DNA of 64,000 nt from Corticimicrobacter populi (lineage in GTDB: Bacteria; Pseudomonadota; Gammaproteobacteria; Burkholderiales; Burkholderiaceae_B), in NCBI RefSeq assembly GCF_003123725.1, contig NZ_QETA01000004.1, positions 310,001-374,000 on the forward strand, read 5' to 3'. Shown piece after piece: positions 8,895-19,645 of this stretch. Numbering within the stretch: the first letter of the stretch is position 1; each line of letters begins with the position of its first letter. Below the pieces are notes generated by a model that had not been told where the DNA came from, did no database searches, and was given only the letters and a program-made list of their open reading frames with translations. A program made the translations under genes and the position numbers.

Positions 8895-9443
8895 TTAGAC
8901 GATGGGGTGCGGCTTGCGCTGGCGTGGCGGCAGCAGGGTCAGGCGAGTGCCCGCCAGACGGTCATGCAGGAACTGACCATCGCGGTCCAGCCAGGTCCAT
9001 ATGAAGATCGTGAATGGGGCGAAGACGATCAGCAGGCCTGATGACGACCAGCCGGTCCAGCGCCCGATGAGCCAGACCAGCGCACCTGCTGCAAGCGGTA
9101 GCGGCCAGAGCAGCAGGTAGCGCAGTGCGAGGCGCGACAGGGATGGGCGCAGTCCATGTTCATCGACCAGCTTGATGTGCCAGGTGGACATGGGCAACGT
9201 CTGGCCGCCACGACGCCAGCACAGCAGGAAGTAGGCCCCCAGGACGACAAACAGCCAGGCCTGGCGAGTGTGCCGCAGCAATAGTGCATGATCGCTGCGG
9301 GTCAGGGTGTCGAAGATAAAATCCGCCAGAAAGACCAGCCCGAACAGCAGGATGCCTTCATACATCATGCTGGCAAAACGGGGCCAGCGACCGGGAGTCT
9401 TGATCATGCTGGGAGAGGGGGAAAAGGTGGACTGCGTCATCAC
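8895..9443 (-). CDS. RDD family membrane protein
   Basis: A 182-residue protein with an RDD domain. The first helix region (RFASMMYEGILLFGLVFLAD) carries the Arg that precedes the family Asp pair, and three or four hydrophobic helices follow. The C-terminal half ends with WLDRDGQFLHDRLAGTRL, the typical RDD tail. The function of most RDD proteins is unknown; some act in sodium/proton exchange. It lies 110 nt upstream of the AMP-binding gene on the same strand and is probably transcribed separately or weakly coupled. Confidence 0.85.
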   Translation of the reverse strand: MMTQSTFSPSPSMIKTPGRWPRFASMMYEGILLFGLVFLADFIFDTLTRSDHALLLRHTRQAWLFVVLGAYFLLCWRRGGQTLPMSTWHIKLVDEHGLRPSLSRLALRYLLLWPLPLAAGALVWLIGRWTGWSSSGLLIVFAPFTIFIWTWLDRDGQFLHDRLAGTRLTLLPPRQRKPHPIV

Positions 9444-9529
9444 GCCATTATGACGTAAAAGACGGTTTTGCCGTATGCAGGATAGGGTATTCGCCAGCGT
9501 GTTTCATTGACCAGGAATAAATTTGCGGC

Positions 9530-9554
9530 AAAAAAAACCGCCATGAAGGCGGTT
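9530..9554 (-). terminator. Intrinsic terminator after the THUMP methyltransferase operon
   Basis: Read on the minus strand, a perfect 7-bp stem (AACCGCC/GGCGGTT, loop TTCAT) is followed directly by eight T residues. It lies about 125 nt past the methyltransferase stop codon and closes the leftward leuS-to-methyltransferase run. Confidence 0.85.
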
Positions 9555-9680
9555 GAAAAAGAGTCTGATGACTCTCAAGGGGAAATCGAGGGTCGTATCG
9601 CAGCGTTTCCGCTGTCCGGATCCGATCCTGATGGCTGCGCATGAAGGCAACCATCCTGAATACGGTTCCGATTATACGGG

Positions 9681-11453
9681 TTAACCCTGATCGTCTGCAA
9701 CAGCTTTCGGTGTTTTGTTGTCGCGGTAGCTTTCCTGCACCAGTTCGAAGGCAAACAACCGGCAGTCGAGCGCACCGTTGCGCAGCGGCGTACGCCGCAA
9801 CGGCTTGAGCCGCAGATGTTTGGGCAGGTCGAGGTCGCTGGAAATGGCGTGCAATTGCCAGCCTCCGAATTTCTGCTTGAGGTTGCTGGCCCAGGCGGGC
9901 CACAGGGCGGCACCGTCCTGTGCGGTCATGCGTTCGCCATAAGGGGGATTGGCAATGATCCAGCCCTGTGTCGCAGGGGCATCGATGGTGCGAGCATCGC
10001 CTTGTTCGAAACGGATGACATCGCCGGGCAAAGTGCTGCGCAAGAGATTCTGGCGGGCGGCGGCGATAGCATCGGCATTGATGTCGAAGCCGATCAATGG
10101 TGCCTCGGCCTGAGTCCTGGCTGTTGCCAGGGCGGCATCCTTGAGTGCATGCCAGGCATTTTTGTCATGGTCGCGCAGGCGCATGAAGCCGAAGGGACGC
10201 GAGATACCGGGGGGAATGCCCAGTGCAATGTGCGCGGCTTCGATCAGGATGGTACCGCTGCCACAGAACGGGTCCAGCAGCGCATGACCGGGTGTCCAGC
10301 CGGAGAGCGCCAGCATGCCGGCAGCCAGGTTTTCGCGCAGCGGAGCCTCGCCCTTGTCGAAGCGCCAGCCGCGCTTGAACAGGGATTCGCCGGACGTATC
10401 CAGGTAGAGCGTGCCGGTGTCTTCGGTCAGGAACAGGTGTACCCGGGCATCCGGGCGCACGGTATCGACGTCCGGCCGGGCCCCCTCGCGCTCACGTAGC
10501 CGGTCGCAGATGCCGTCCTTGGCTCGCAGGTTGCAATACTGCAGGCTCTGCATGGGACTGCGAATGGCTGAGGTATCGACGCGCAGGGTCTGCTCCGGAC
10601 CGAACCAGCGCTCCCAGGGAATCGAGCGTGCCAGTGCGAGGATATCGTCTTCATGGTGCACAGGGGCCTGTCCTACCTGGACCAGGATGCGGGTGGCCAG
10701 TCGTGAGTGCAGGTTGGCCCGCATGATGCCGGTCCAGTCGGTGCGGAAGCGGCAGCCCGCCCGGTCGGCACGGACATCGGCATAGCCCAGGGCCAGCAGT
10801 TCATCGGCCAGGGACTGCTCCAGCCCCTGAGGGCAAGGGGCAAATACGGCATAGAGGCCGTTGTTGTCCGGTACGGCTGCCTGACGTTGGGCGGGGGCCG
10901 CGTGGCGGGCAGGCTGACGAGGCTCGCGCCCTGGTTGTCGCGCAGGGCGGTCGCTGCGCTCTGGCCGGGCCGCTTGTGGACGGGAGGGCGCATTGCGCCG
11001 GTCATGGTCGCGGGGGCCTGGTTTGGCAGACTCCCGGCGTGGCCGGTCGGTACGGTTTTCCGTGTCTGCTCCATGCCGTGTTCTGGTTCCAGGACGTGTA
11101 TCCGGGCTGCGACGTGTATCGGATGCACGGCGAGTATCTGCGCTGCGAGAGTCGGTGCTGCGCGTGCTCTGCGTTGTCTGACGAGCATGTGCCTGTCGGG
11201 CGGGGCGGTCCTCAGGTTTTCTGTCGTTGTTGCGACGTTCGCTGGGGGTGGGCGCGGCGCGGCGCGCTTGTTGCGGTGCTGCGGGCTCTGTATCGGTCGC
11301 GGCGGCATTGGCCGCACGGCGAGGTTCGAAACTGGCATGCCGGGCACGTGCGCCGGTACGCATGCGCGTGCCGTTGCCGGGCTTGTCGCTGCTTTCTTCC
11401 CGTGGTTTCAGGGAAAGGGTCTTGCGTGACTTGTCGGAGGAAGAGTCTGTCAT
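9681..11453 (-). CDS. THUMP-domain 23S rRNA (guanine-N2) methyltransferase, RlmL-like, with Arg-rich N-terminal tail
   Basis: A 590-residue protein. Residues from about 200 on form a THUMP RNA-binding domain plus a class I SAM methyltransferase domain: LLDPFCGSGTILIEAA binds SAM and NPPYGERM is the catalytic motif for N2 methylation of guanine. It corresponds to the N-terminal half of E. coli RlmL/RlmKL (m2G2445 of 23S rRNA), here unfused to RlmK. The first 200 residues are low complexity and very rich in Arg, Asp, Pro and Ser/Thr, with irregular DTRR-type repeats. This segment is predicted to be disordered and RNA-binding. Last gene of the leftward run, 5 nt after the HemJ-like gene. Confidence 0.88.
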   Translation of the reverse strand: MTDSSSDKSRKTLSLKPREESSDKPGNGTRMRTGARARHASFEPRRAANAAATDTEPAAPQQARRAAPTPSERRNNDRKPEDRPARQAHARQTTQSTRSTDSRSADTRRASDTRRSPDTRPGTRTRHGADTENRTDRPRRESAKPGPRDHDRRNAPSRPQAARPERSDRPARQPGREPRQPARHAAPAQRQAAVPDNNGLYAVFAPCPQGLEQSLADELLALGYADVRADRAGCRFRTDWTGIMRANLHSRLATRILVQVGQAPVHHEDDILALARSIPWERWFGPEQTLRVDTSAIRSPMQSLQYCNLRAKDGICDRLREREGARPDVDTVRPDARVHLFLTEDTGTLYLDTSGESLFKRGWRFDKGEAPLRENLAAGMLALSGWTPGHALLDPFCGSGTILIEAAHIALGIPPGISRPFGFMRLRDHDKNAWHALKDAALATARTQAEAPLIGFDINADAIAAARQNLLRSTLPGDVIRFEQGDARTIDAPATQGWIIANPPYGERMTAQDGAALWPAWASNLKQKFGGWQLHAISSDLDLPKHLRLKPLRRTPLRNGALDCRLFAFELVQESYRDNKTPKAVADDQG

Positions 11454-11458
11454 GAATA

Positions 11459-11893
11459 TCAGAAAGGTTTGAGCACGACCATGGTCACGATGCCGAACAG
11501 CAGCAGGACGGTGATTTCGTTGTACCAGCGGTAGAAAGTATGGCTGCGCTTGTTCTCATGGCGTTCGAAGCGGGCCAGCATGGCACCACAGGAGAGATGG
11601 TAGCCGATCAGCAGGGTCACGAAGAGCAGCTTGGCATGCATCCAGCCATTGCCGGGGCCATACAGGCCGATGCCATAGGCACCATAGAGCGCCAGGCCGA
11701 ACATGACGGCGGGCATGGCCAGCAGGCTGGTGAAACTGTACAGCCTGCGGGCCATGCCCAACAGACAGGCGTAGGTGTCGGGATGGTCGTTCTGTTGGGC
11801 CAGATTGACGAAAATGCGTGGCAGATAGAACAGCCCGGCAAACCAGGCAATGACGAAGAAAATGTGCAGTATCTTGATCCAGAGCATTGCCAT
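11459..11893 (-). CDS. hemJ: HemJ-like protoporphyrinogen oxidase (CopD family membrane protein)
   Basis: A 144-residue protein with four hydrophobic helices. LHIFFVIAWFAGLFYLPRIF at the N terminus and WMHAKLLFVTLLIGYH in the third helix match HemJ, which oxidises protoporphyrinogen IX to protoporphyrin IX in the inner membrane during heme synthesis. The conserved His (residue 10 here, 8 if translation starts at the second Met) and the Lys in MHAKL are the expected functional residues. Situated between proA and the methyltransferase gene on the same strand. Named by motif recognition; it is distinct from the longer copper-resistance CopD proteins. Confidence 0.85.
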   Translation of the reverse strand: MAMLWIKILHIFFVIAWFAGLFYLPRIFVNLAQQNDHPDTYACLLGMARRLYSFTSLLAMPAVMFGLALYGAYGIGLYGPGNGWMHAKLLFVTLLIGYHLSCGAMLARFERHENKRSHTFYRWYNEITVLLLFGIVTMVVLKPF

Positions 11894-11935
11894 GGCAATA
11901 GTATCCTTCAGGCGTTACAGGCTTTTGGGGCTGGG

Positions 11936-13195
11936 TCAGCCACGCGTCTGGCCGTCGCCGGTCAGGACCCATTTGTAGGTGGTCAGGCCTTCGAGTCCGA
12001 CCGGCCCCCGGGCATGCAGACGGTTGGTTGAAATACCGATTTCGGCACCCAGACCGTATTCGTAGCCATCCGCAAAGCAGGTCGGCAGGTTGACGTAGAC
12101 CGAACTGGAGTCGACCTCGCGCTGGAAGCGCTTTGCCGCGCCCAGGTCTTCCGTCACGATGGATTCGGTATGTCCGGAACTCCAGCGGGCAATGTGCGCC
12201 ATGGCGACATTGATGTCCTCGACCACGCGGATGGCCAGGACCGGCCCCAGGTATTCGGTGGCCCAGTCGTCGTCGGTTGCGGGCAAGGCTTGCGGCAGCA
12301 AGGCGCGGGTACGTTCGCAGCCGCGCAGTTCGACGCCGTGCCCGGTGAGGGTCGCACCCATGCGCGGCAGGAAGTCTGGCGCGACATCCTGGTGGACCAG
12401 TAGTGTTTCGAGCGCACCGCAAATGCCGTAGCGGTAGGTCTTGGCGTTGAAAACGACGGTATGTGCGCGTTCGAGATCGGCCGCCGCATCGACAAAGATA
12501 TGGCAATTGCCATCGAGGTGCTTGATCAGGGGTACGCGGGCTTCTTCGCTCAGGCGGCGGATCAGGCTCTTGCCGCCACGTGGCACGATGACATCGACGT
12601 GTTCGGTCATGGTGGCCAGCAAGCCGACGGCGGCACGATCGGCCGTGTCGATGACCTGTACGGCATGCTCGGGCAGACCGGCCTCTTGCAGTCCCTGCCG
12701 GATGATGCGGCCCAGGGCGACATTGGAGTGCAGGGCCTCGCTGCCACCACGCAGGATGGCGGCATTGCCTGACTTCAGGCAGAGCGCGGCGGCATCGATG
12801 GTGACGTTGGGGCGTGATTCATAGATGATGCCGATGACGCCCAGGGGGACGCTCATCCGTGCGATCTGCATGCCGTTGGGACGCACAGTGGTGGCAGACA
12901 GGCAGCCAACCGGATCCGGCATGGCAGCAATCTGTTCGAGGCCCGCAGCCATCAGGTCGAGGGCTCGGTCGGACAGTTTCAGGCGGTCGAGCATGGCCGG
13001 CTCCAGCCCGTTGTGCTCGGCAGCCTCGAGGTCGAGGCGGTTGGCGGCCTGCAGCGTATCGCGCTGTGCATTCAGGGCGTGTGCCATGGCGCGCAGTGCC
13101 GTGGCCTTGGTATGGTCGCTGGCGCGCATCATTTCACGGGATGCCAGGCGAGCCTGGGCTCCGATGGCAAAGAGAGTATCTGCTAGAGTCGACAT
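11936..13195 (-). CDS. proA: Gamma-glutamyl phosphate reductase
   Basis: A 419-residue homologue of ProA, which reduces gamma-glutamyl phosphate with NADPH to glutamate semialdehyde, the second step of proline synthesis. The active-site Cys lies in the [15 protein letters not shown] segment, and the [10 protein letters not shown] loop and the C-terminal [14 protein letters not shown] segment are typical. Full length. It is 42 nt upstream of the HemJ-like gene and 116 nt downstream of holA on the same strand. The proB partner is not in the window. Confidence 0.97.
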   Translation of the reverse strand: MSTLADTLFAIGAQARLASREMMRASDHTKATALRAMAHALNAQRDTLQAANRLDLEAAEHNGLEPAMLDRLKLSDRALDLMAAGLEQIAAMPDPVGCLSATTVRPNGMQIARMSVPLGVIGIIYESRPNVTIDAAALCLKSGNAAILRGGSEALHSNVALGRIIRQGLQEAGLPEHAVQVIDTADRAAVGLLATMTEHVDVIVPRGGKSLIRRLSEEARVPLIKHLDGNCHIFVDAAADLERAHTVVFNAKTYRYGICGALETLLVHQDVAPDFLPRMGATLTGHGVELRGCERTRALLPQALPATDDDWATEYLGPVLAIRVVEDINVAMAHIARWSSGHTESIVTEDLGAAKRFQREVDSSSVYVNLPTCFADGYEYGLGAEIGISTNRLHARGPVGLEGLTTYKWVLTGDGQTRG

Positions 13196-13311
13196 AGAGG
13201 CTGCTTTGGGTGTCGGTGCAAGGATCAGGGCAAAAAAGGCACCGAGAAGAAGTATACCGGGCAGGAAGGGGCTTGGTGATTGACCTGGCTCAGTGCCGCG
13301 TCGGACATGTG

Positions 13312-14355
13312 TCAGGACGGTCGCGCAATGCGCAACGCCAGCCGCGCCATCTCTTCCCAGGGATCTGCCATCCGGCCTTCGGCAGCCAAGCCCTTGATCA
13401 GGCGGTCGACATCGTGGGCATGGCGCACGGCAGCGGGCCAGATGCGCGCGGGTACACGATCCAGGGCCTGTCGGGCCAGACGCTCGTGATCGCCGAAAAA
13501 ACGCAGCCGGCGCATCAGTGCGCCCATGTCCTGGCCACTCTGGCGGGCAGCCGATAGCCGGGCCAGTTGCCGGATTTCGTCACCGACTGCCCACAGCACA
13601 AGCGGCAGTGCCTCGCCTTCGGCATGCAGGCCATCCAGAAGGCGCAGGGTACGCTCTGTCTGGCCGGCCAACATGGCATCGCGCAGGCTGAACACGTTGT
13701 AGCGTGCCACGTTGAGGACTGCATTCTGCACGTCTTCCGCGGCAAGATCGCCTTCCGGGTACAGCAGGCCGAGCTTCTGTATTTCCTGGTGCGCAGCCAG
13801 CAGATTGCCCTCGACTTTGTCGGCCATCCATTGCAGGCTGTCCCGATCGAGCTTCTGTCCCTGGCGTGCCAGCCGCATGCCGATCCAGGCAGGCAACCGG
13901 GCTCGGTCCACGCTGGCGATTTCAATCAGACAGGCAGATTGTTCCAGGGCGGAAAACCATTTGCTGGTGCGGGTGGTCCTGTCCAGTCGGGGCAGGCTGA
14001 GCATGACGATGGCTTCGGGGGCTCCCTGGGCACTGTCGCGCGCCTGCTGTGCAGCAAGTTGTTGCAGCGCATCGGCACCGGGCTTGCCCGGCTTGCCCGA
14101 GGGCAGGCGCAGCTCGATCAACTGGCGGTCGCCGAATAGGGAGACGGCCTGCGTGCTGGCCAGCGCGCTGCTCCAGTCGCTGCGCGCATCCAGTGTCAGG
14201 ACGGTGCGGTCGGTGTAGCCGGCCTGCCGTGCCGCCTGGCGCAGCGCATCCTGCACCTCGATGACCAGCAGGGCTTCGTCCCCGGCGATGCAATACAGGG
14301 CCTGCAGCTTGGCGGGCGCAGCCGCAAGTTGTTCCAGGAAACGATCGGCATCCAT
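13312..14355 (-). CDS. holA: DNA polymerase III delta subunit
   Basis: A 347-residue HolA, the clamp-loader subunit that opens the beta clamp. The [19 protein letters not shown] segment near residue 20 corresponds to the delta N-terminal P-loop-like region, and the [12 protein letters not shown] segment and C-terminal helical domain are as expected. Length is close to E. coli HolA (343). It follows lptE by 13 nt in the order leuS-lptE-holA, conserved in many proteobacteria. Confidence 0.95.
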   Translation of the reverse strand: MDADRFLEQLAAAPAKLQALYCIAGDEALLVIEVQDALRQAARQAGYTDRTVLTLDARSDWSSALASTQAVSLFGDRQLIELRLPSGKPGKPGADALQQLAAQQARDSAQGAPEAIVMLSLPRLDRTTRTSKWFSALEQSACLIEIASVDRARLPAWIGMRLARQGQKLDRDSLQWMADKVEGNLLAAHQEIQKLGLLYPEGDLAAEDVQNAVLNVARYNVFSLRDAMLAGQTERTLRLLDGLHAEGEALPLVLWAVGDEIRQLARLSAARQSGQDMGALMRRLRFFGDHERLARQALDRVPARIWPAAVRHAHDVDRLIKGLAAEGRMADPWEEMARLALRIARPS

Positions 14356-14368
14356 ATGGCCGTGCCCG

Positions 14369-14896
14369 TTAATCCTGCGCTTCGCGGGCGACCTGTGCCG
14401 CAGCCTTGACGTCAGGGGCGGTCAGGCGATTGATCAGGCGGCCGATGAGGCTTTCTTCAAGACTGCGGTACAGCAGCGTCATTTCGCCTTCCTTGGCCTG
14501 GACGAGATCGTTGCTGTAGGGCATGTCCTGGGAGGCAGACAGCGTGATGTCAGGAATCAATGGCTGACCAGTCTTATCTGTCAGGCGGAAGATGTAGTAC
14601 ACACCCAGTTCGTATTCCTCTACCCGACCATTCGGATCCAGTGATACCTCTCGCCTGGTTTGCGTACGCTGTACTTGCTGCAGCTGGGCGTCGGCCTGGC
14701 CGGGCTCGGTGACCAGCCGCGTGCCAGGCGATGCAGCACGTATGGCACGTCGCAACTGGGCACCGAACAGTGTATTGTCAGATACACCCACATACAGCGT
14801 ATCGAATGGCAGCGGTGTCGTGCCCCGCATGGTGAAGCCGCAGGCAGCCAGTGACAGCAGCAGTGCAAGGAGGGGCAGGATCCGCTTGATGCTCAT
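14369..14896 (-). CDS. lptE: LPS assembly lipoprotein LptE
   Basis: A 175-residue lipoprotein with a signal segment ending in LAAC (Cys near residue 19) followed by GFTMRGTTPLPFDTLYVG, the signature start of mature LptE. LptE forms the plug of the LptD outer-membrane barrel that inserts lipopolysaccharide. It starts 3 nt after the leuS stop codon, indicating tight coupling. Length and context agree with the family. Confidence 0.93.
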   Translation of the reverse strand: MSIKRILPLLALLLSLAACGFTMRGTTPLPFDTLYVGVSDNTLFGAQLRRAIRAASPGTRLVTEPGQADAQLQQVQRTQTRREVSLDPNGRVEEYELGVYYIFRLTDKTGQPLIPDITLSASQDMPYSNDLVQAKEGEMTLLYRSLEESLIGRLINRLTAPDVKAAAQVAREAQD

Positions 14897-14899
14897 GGC

Positions 14900-17593
14900 T
14901 CAGCCTACGACGTTGACGAGTTTGTTGGGAACGACGATCACACGTTTGGCCGGGCGGCCTTCCAGGAAACGCAGGGCTTCCGGATGTTGTGCCGCTGCCT
15001 GTTCGATGGCTTCGCGCGTAGCACTGCTGGGGACGCGCAATGCGCCGCGCAGCTTGCCGTTGACCTGAAGCATGAGTTCGGTTTCGTCGCTGACCAGTGC
15101 GGCTTCGTCCACAATGGGCCAGGCGGCATCGAGCAGATCGCCGTGCCGTTCGGCGTAACCCAGGTCGCGCCAGAGCAGCCAGGTCATGTGAGGGACGACC
15201 GGATACAGGATACGCAGCAGAATCGACAGGCTATCGGCCAGCGCTGCGGCCGACAGGGGGCTGTCATCAAGCTTGGCGTCGTCCAGCGTGTTGAGCAGCT
15301 TCATGCCGGCCGATACCACGGTGTTGTACTGCATGCGCTGGTAGTCGTAGTCAGCCTGCCGGAGAATGGTATGTACCGTGCGGCGCAGATCCTTGGCGGC
15401 TGCCGAGGCGGATGGCCAGTCAATGCTGCCTGTCGATCCCAGAGCCAGGCCTGCTGCGATCTGCTGCTGGTGCGTCTGGGAGAACGACCACAGACGGCGC
15501 AGGAAGCGGTTGGCCCCCTCGACGCCCGAGTCGGACCATTCCAGCGTTTGTTCAGGCGGGCTGGCGAACATCACGAAAAGGCGTGCAGTGTCGGCTCCGT
15601 AGGTGTCGATCAGTGACTGTGGGTCAACACCGTTGTTCTTGGACTTGGACATCGTGGTGATGCCGTTGTAATCCACGGCGCTGCCGTCGGCTTTGAGACG
15701 GGCACCGGTGATGGCACCCTTGGCATCATAGGTATTCTCGACCTCTTCGGGCCAGAAGTATTCGATGCCGCCCTTGGCATTCTTGCGCGAGTAGCAATGG
15801 TTGAGCACCATGCCCTGACACAGCAGCCGGGTGAATGGCTCGTCGAAACTGACCAGCCCCAGGTCGCGCATGACCTTGGTCCAGAAGCGGGCGTACAGCA
15901 GGTGCATGACCGCATGCTCGATCCCGCCGATGTACTGGTCCATCGGCATCCAGTAGTCGTTGCGGGCATCAACCATCGCCTGGCTGTTGCCCGGCGAGGT
16001 GTAGCGCATGAAGTACCAGGACGAGTCCACGAAGGTGTCCATGGTGTCGGTTTCGCGACGAGCAGGCTTGCCGCACTTGGGGCAGCTGCAGGACAGGAAG
16101 GCTTCATCCTTGTTGAGCGGATTGCCACTGCCGTCGGGAATCAGGTGCTCGGGCAGCACGACAGGCAGGTCCTGCTCGGGAACCGGCACGGGGCCGCAGT
16201 CGGCACAGTGGATGATCGGGATGGGCGTGCCCCAGTAGCGCTGGCGCGAAATGCCCCAGTCGCGCAGGCGCCAGGTGGTCTGCTTGTCGCCGAGGTTCTT
16301 GGCGGACAGGTCCGCAGCCACGGCGTCGAGTGCCTCGGCGTAGGGCAGGCCGTCGTATTTGCCGGAGTGAATGCAGCCGCCGTGTTGCTTGTCGCCATAC
16401 CAGTCGTGCCATTGCGTGGCATCGTAGGCTGGCAACTGGCCTTCCCTGGCCAGCGAGGCGGCAGGGGCGATGACCTGCCGGATCGGCAGGTCATATTTGA
16501 GGGCAAAGGCAAAGTCGCGCTCGTCGTGTGCCGGTACGCCCATGACCGCACCGTCGCCATAGCTCATCAGGACGTAGTTGCCGACCCAGACCTCGACCTG
16601 ATCGCCGGTCAGTGGATGGGTGACGAACAGGCCCGTGGGCAGGCCTTCCTTGTCACGCGTGGCCATTTCGGCCTCGGTGGTGCCACCCTGCTTGCATTGC
16701 TCGATGAAGGCGGCCAGCGCCGGGTTGTTGGCAGCAGCGTGCGTGGCCAGCGGGTGTTCGGGAGCCACTGCGCAGAAGGTGACACCCATGATGGTGTCGG
16801 GGCGCGTGGTGAACACATACATGCGACCGTCCTGGATCAGCTGGCCGGCTGTATCACGAATATCGTGAGTAAAGGCGAAGCGCACGCCCTGGCTCTTGCC
16901 GATCCAGTTTTCCTGCATCAGGCGGACCCGCTCGGGCCAGCCTTCGAGACCGTTCTGGACGTTGTTGAGCAGTTCTTCGGCGTAGTCCGTGATGCGCAGG
17001 TAGTAGCCGGGGATTTCTCGCTTTTCGACCGGGGCACCGGAACGCCAGCCACGGCCATCGACCACCTGTTCGTTGGCGAGTACGGTCTGGTCGACCGGAT
17101 CCCAGTTGACGACCTGGGTCTTGCGGTAGGCGATCCCCTTTTCGAGCATCTTGAGGAACAGCCACTGGTTCCAGCGGTAGTACTCGGGATCGCAGGCGCA
17201 CATCTCGCGCGACCAGTCGATGGCCAGACCCATCGACTGCATCTGCTTCTTCATGTAGGCGATGTTGTCGTAGGTCCACTTGGCCGGGGGTACCTGCGAC
17301 TTGATGGCAGCATTCTCGGCAGGCATGCCGAAGGCGTCCCAGCCCATCGGCATCAGCACGTTGTAGCCGCGCATGCGCAACTGGCGTGCCATCATGTCGT
17401 TGATGGTGTAGTTGCGCACGTGGCCCATATGCAGCTTGCCGCTGGGGTAGGGCAGCATGGAGCAGGCATAGTATTTCGGCTTTTCGGAGCCGTCGGCCTG
17501 TTGGGCGTGTTCGACGACGCGATAGGCATCGCGGGTATTCCAGTCAGCCTGGGCGGCTGCTTCGACAGCGGTGGGGTGGTAGCGTTCCTGCAT
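14900..17593 (-). CDS. leuS: Leucyl-tRNA synthetase
   Basis: An 897-residue class I aminoacyl-tRNA synthetase. The HIGH motif is HMGH (residues 55-58) and the KMSKS motif is TMSKSKNN, with the leucyl-specific insertion and editing domain between them. The zinc-binding CSCPKCG segment near residue 485 is intact. The ATG at 17593 is chosen because [11 protein letters not shown] is the usual N terminus; the frame extends to 17629 without family similarity. First gene of the leftward run leuS-lptE-holA-proA. Confidence 0.97.
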   Translation of the reverse strand: MQERYHPTAVEAAAQADWNTRDAYRVVEHAQQADGSEKPKYYACSMLPYPSGKLHMGHVRNYTINDMMARQLRMRGYNVLMPMGWDAFGMPAENAAIKSQVPPAKWTYDNIAYMKKQMQSMGLAIDWSREMCACDPEYYRWNQWLFLKMLEKGIAYRKTQVVNWDPVDQTVLANEQVVDGRGWRSGAPVEKREIPGYYLRITDYAEELLNNVQNGLEGWPERVRLMQENWIGKSQGVRFAFTHDIRDTAGQLIQDGRMYVFTTRPDTIMGVTFCAVAPEHPLATHAAANNPALAAFIEQCKQGGTTEAEMATRDKEGLPTGLFVTHPLTGDQVEVWVGNYVLMSYGDGAVMGVPAHDERDFAFALKYDLPIRQVIAPAASLAREGQLPAYDATQWHDWYGDKQHGGCIHSGKYDGLPYAEALDAVAADLSAKNLGDKQTTWRLRDWGISRQRYWGTPIPIIHCADCGPVPVPEQDLPVVLPEHLIPDGSGNPLNKDEAFLSCSCPKCGKPARRETDTMDTFVDSSWYFMRYTSPGNSQAMVDARNDYWMPMDQYIGGIEHAVMHLLYARFWTKVMRDLGLVSFDEPFTRLLCQGMVLNHCYSRKNAKGGIEYFWPEEVENTYDAKGAITGARLKADGSAVDYNGITTMSKSKNNGVDPQSLIDTYGADTARLFVMFASPPEQTLEWSDSGVEGANRFLRRLWSFSQTHQQQIAAGLALGSTGSIDWPSASAAAKDLRRTVHTILRQADYDYQRMQYNTVVSAGMKLLNTLDDAKLDDSPLSAAALADSLSILLRILYPVVPHMTWLLWRDLGYAERHGDLLDAAWPIVDEAALVSDETELMLQVNGKLRGALRVPSSATREAIEQAAAQHPEALRFLEGRPAKRVIVVPNKLVNVVG

Positions 17594-17731
17594 GGACTCT
17601 GTCTGGCGCAAAAGAAAAGGGACGATCAAGGCGCACGAAGGCGCGGGCCAGCTGGCCCGAAACCCAGGATTATATAGGAGGGGATAGATGCCGGTTGCCC
17701 GAGGCCTTTCCCCACGCGCAGAATCAATGCG

Positions 17732-19447
17732 TCAGAACGTCGACCAGTCGTCGTTTTCAGTGGTATCTTTTGCAGGCGTTGCGGTGTGTACCAACGCGGG
17801 TCGTGCAGTGGGGTGTGCCTTGGCTGTTTGCGTGGTGGCTTGCGCGTGCTTGTGTATCCTGCCAGCGATGTTTCTGCCATGAGGGACAGACGGGTGTATG
17901 TTGTCACCCGTGTTCAGATGGGCAATGGAGGCGACCAGGGCTGCTGCCTGTTCACGCAGGGACAGGGCCGCCGCCGCCGCTTCTTCTACCAGCGCGGCGT
18001 TCTGCTGTGTGGTGGCATCGATCTGGGCAATGGCTACATTGATCTGGTCAATGCCTTCACTCTGCTCGTGGCTGGCCTGGCTGATTTCGTTGACGATGGC
18101 GATGACGGGTTCAGTGCCCTTGCCCATGTCTCGGACAATGTTTTCTGCCTGCGTAACCAGGGCACTGCCACGGCTGACTTTTGTGACCGAGTCATCGATC
18201 AGGGACTTGATTTCCTTGGCCGAGGTGGCGCTGCGTTGCGCGAGATTGCGAACCTCGCTGGCGACAACGGCAAACCCTCTACCCTGTTCGCCGGCACGCG
18301 CAGCCTCGACAGCTGCATTGAGTGCCAGGATATTGGTCTGGAAGGCAATGCTGTCGATCACATTGATGATTTCGGCAATGCGGCGTGAGGCATCGCTGAT
18401 TTCAGTCATGGTACTGCTGACTTCGCCCATGACATTGACACTTTGTTGCGCCAGGTTTGCTGCGCCACCAACGAGCCGGTTGGCTTCGCCGGCACTGCTG
18501 GCATTGTTCTTGACGGTGGATGTGATCTGTTCCATGGAAGCGGCGGTTTCTTCCAGCGAACTGGCCTGTTCTTCGGTGCGGCTGGACAGGTCCTGGTTGC
18601 CTGCGGCGATCTGTGCGGTAGCCGAGGCAATGTTGTCTGCCCCGCTGCGTACCCGCACAACAATATTGCGCAGGCTTTCGTTCATCGTGTCGAGCGCACG
18701 CAGCAACTGTCCCGTTTCGTCTTTGGTGGCGTGCCTGATATTGGCGGTCAGATTGCCTGCGGCAACCTGATTTGCAAAGGCGACAGCCTGTCCCAGCGGT
18801 CGCGTGACACTGCGTGTCATGAAAATGGCGATCATGATGCCCAGTATGGCACCGGCCACGCTCAAGGATGCCATCAGCAATTCGGCCGCCTGATATGACT
18901 CCTTGACCTGCTCGCCGGCATCGACCATCAGGTCATCTTCACGGTCAATCAGTTTGAGCAATTCGGCTTCATAGCGTTTCTGCAATGGCCGCATGGTGTC
19001 GAGATATTCGCGGGTTGCTTCGGCGGTCCTGTATTCCGAGGCATATCTGAGAATGCGCTCACCCGATGCGCGGTAGTCTGTGCGAATGGCCAGCGCATTG
19101 CGCTGTGCCTGAACCGAGACGGGGTCCGTGATGACTTTGCCGACTGACTCCAGCAAGGCTGTGATTTTTTGGGTGGTCTCCTCGATTTCCTGGAGGAATG
19201 CCGTCTTGTTGTCGCCGTCGTCGGAGAGTAGGATGGCCTGATAGGCTGACGTCTGCTGGTTCAGTTGCTGGATCAAGGTATTGGCGTCGACGGTCAGTGG
19301 GTACTGATCCTCAACGACGTATTGCATGTTGTGATGCATGCCTGATAAGTTGGCCAGCGCCATGCCGCCCATGGCGACGAGAAGAAAGACAAGTACGCCA
19401 AAGCCGAGGCCCAGACGGGCACCGACCCGCCAGTCAGAAAAGTGCAT
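17732..19447 (-). CDS. Methyl-accepting chemotaxis protein, four-helix-bundle sensor (copy 1)
   Basis: A 571-residue chemoreceptor of the Tar/Tsr architecture: transmembrane helix at about 12-34, a periplasmic four-helix-bundle sensor to about 190, transmembrane helix at about 190-212, HAMP, then the signalling coiled coil with [20 protein letters not shown]. The C terminus ends DDWSTF, which resembles the NWETF-type pentapeptide that tethers CheR/CheB. The signalling part is nearly identical to that of the neighbour at 19646-21391, whereas the sensor parts differ, pointing to tandem duplication and ligand divergence. Start ATG at 19447 with AAGGGAA upstream. Confidence 0.94.
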   Translation of the reverse strand: MHFSDWRVGARLGLGFGVLVFLLVAMGGMALANLSGMHHNMQYVVEDQYPLTVDANTLIQQLNQQTSAYQAILLSDDGDNKTAFLQEIEETTQKITALLESVGKVITDPVSVQAQRNALAIRTDYRASGERILRYASEYRTAEATREYLDTMRPLQKRYEAELLKLIDREDDLMVDAGEQVKESYQAAELLMASLSVAGAILGIMIAIFMTRSVTRPLGQAVAFANQVAAGNLTANIRHATKDETGQLLRALDTMNESLRNIVVRVRSGADNIASATAQIAAGNQDLSSRTEEQASSLEETAASMEQITSTVKNNASSAGEANRLVGGAANLAQQSVNVMGEVSSTMTEISDASRRIAEIINVIDSIAFQTNILALNAAVEAARAGEQGRGFAVVASEVRNLAQRSATSAKEIKSLIDDSVTKVSRGSALVTQAENIVRDMGKGTEPVIAIVNEISQASHEQSEGIDQINVAIAQIDATTQQNAALVEEAAAAALSLREQAAALVASIAHLNTGDNIHPSVPHGRNIAGRIHKHAQATTQTAKAHPTARPALVHTATPAKDTTENDDWSTF

Positions 19448-19518
19448 TATATGGTTCCCTTGAAAGGCCCCAGTCTACTGATCTGATTAAGCGTGGCGCT
19501 TGTTAATGCGTGCGGAAG

Positions 19519-19543
19519 CATTGACGCATGGTGCATATTTGGC
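19519..19543 (-). promoter_or_regulatory. Conserved 25-nt element upstream of chemoreceptor copy 1
   Basis: This 25-mer matches 23 of 25 positions of the element at 21464-21488. Both lie at the same distance (72 and 73 nt) before their chemoreceptor start codons. Flanking blocks are also similar, so the upstream region was duplicated with the gene or is under shared control. Confidence 0.6.
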
Positions 19544-19645
19544 ACCATGCGTTTTCGCATGATTTTGCGCAAACCATTGTGGACATAAACTGATTACGCA
19601 GCGTTGAGGCGTGGCGAGTGTCGTACAGGTGCCGAGTGGGCAACG

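Noticed and set aside
19519-19550. Sigma-54 promoter (GG-N10-GC) upstream of chemoreceptor copy 1
   Set aside because: The minus strand has TGGTGCC-N4-ATGCA, but the equivalent site of copy 2 lacks the -24 GG, so the match is not conserved where the rest of the element is.
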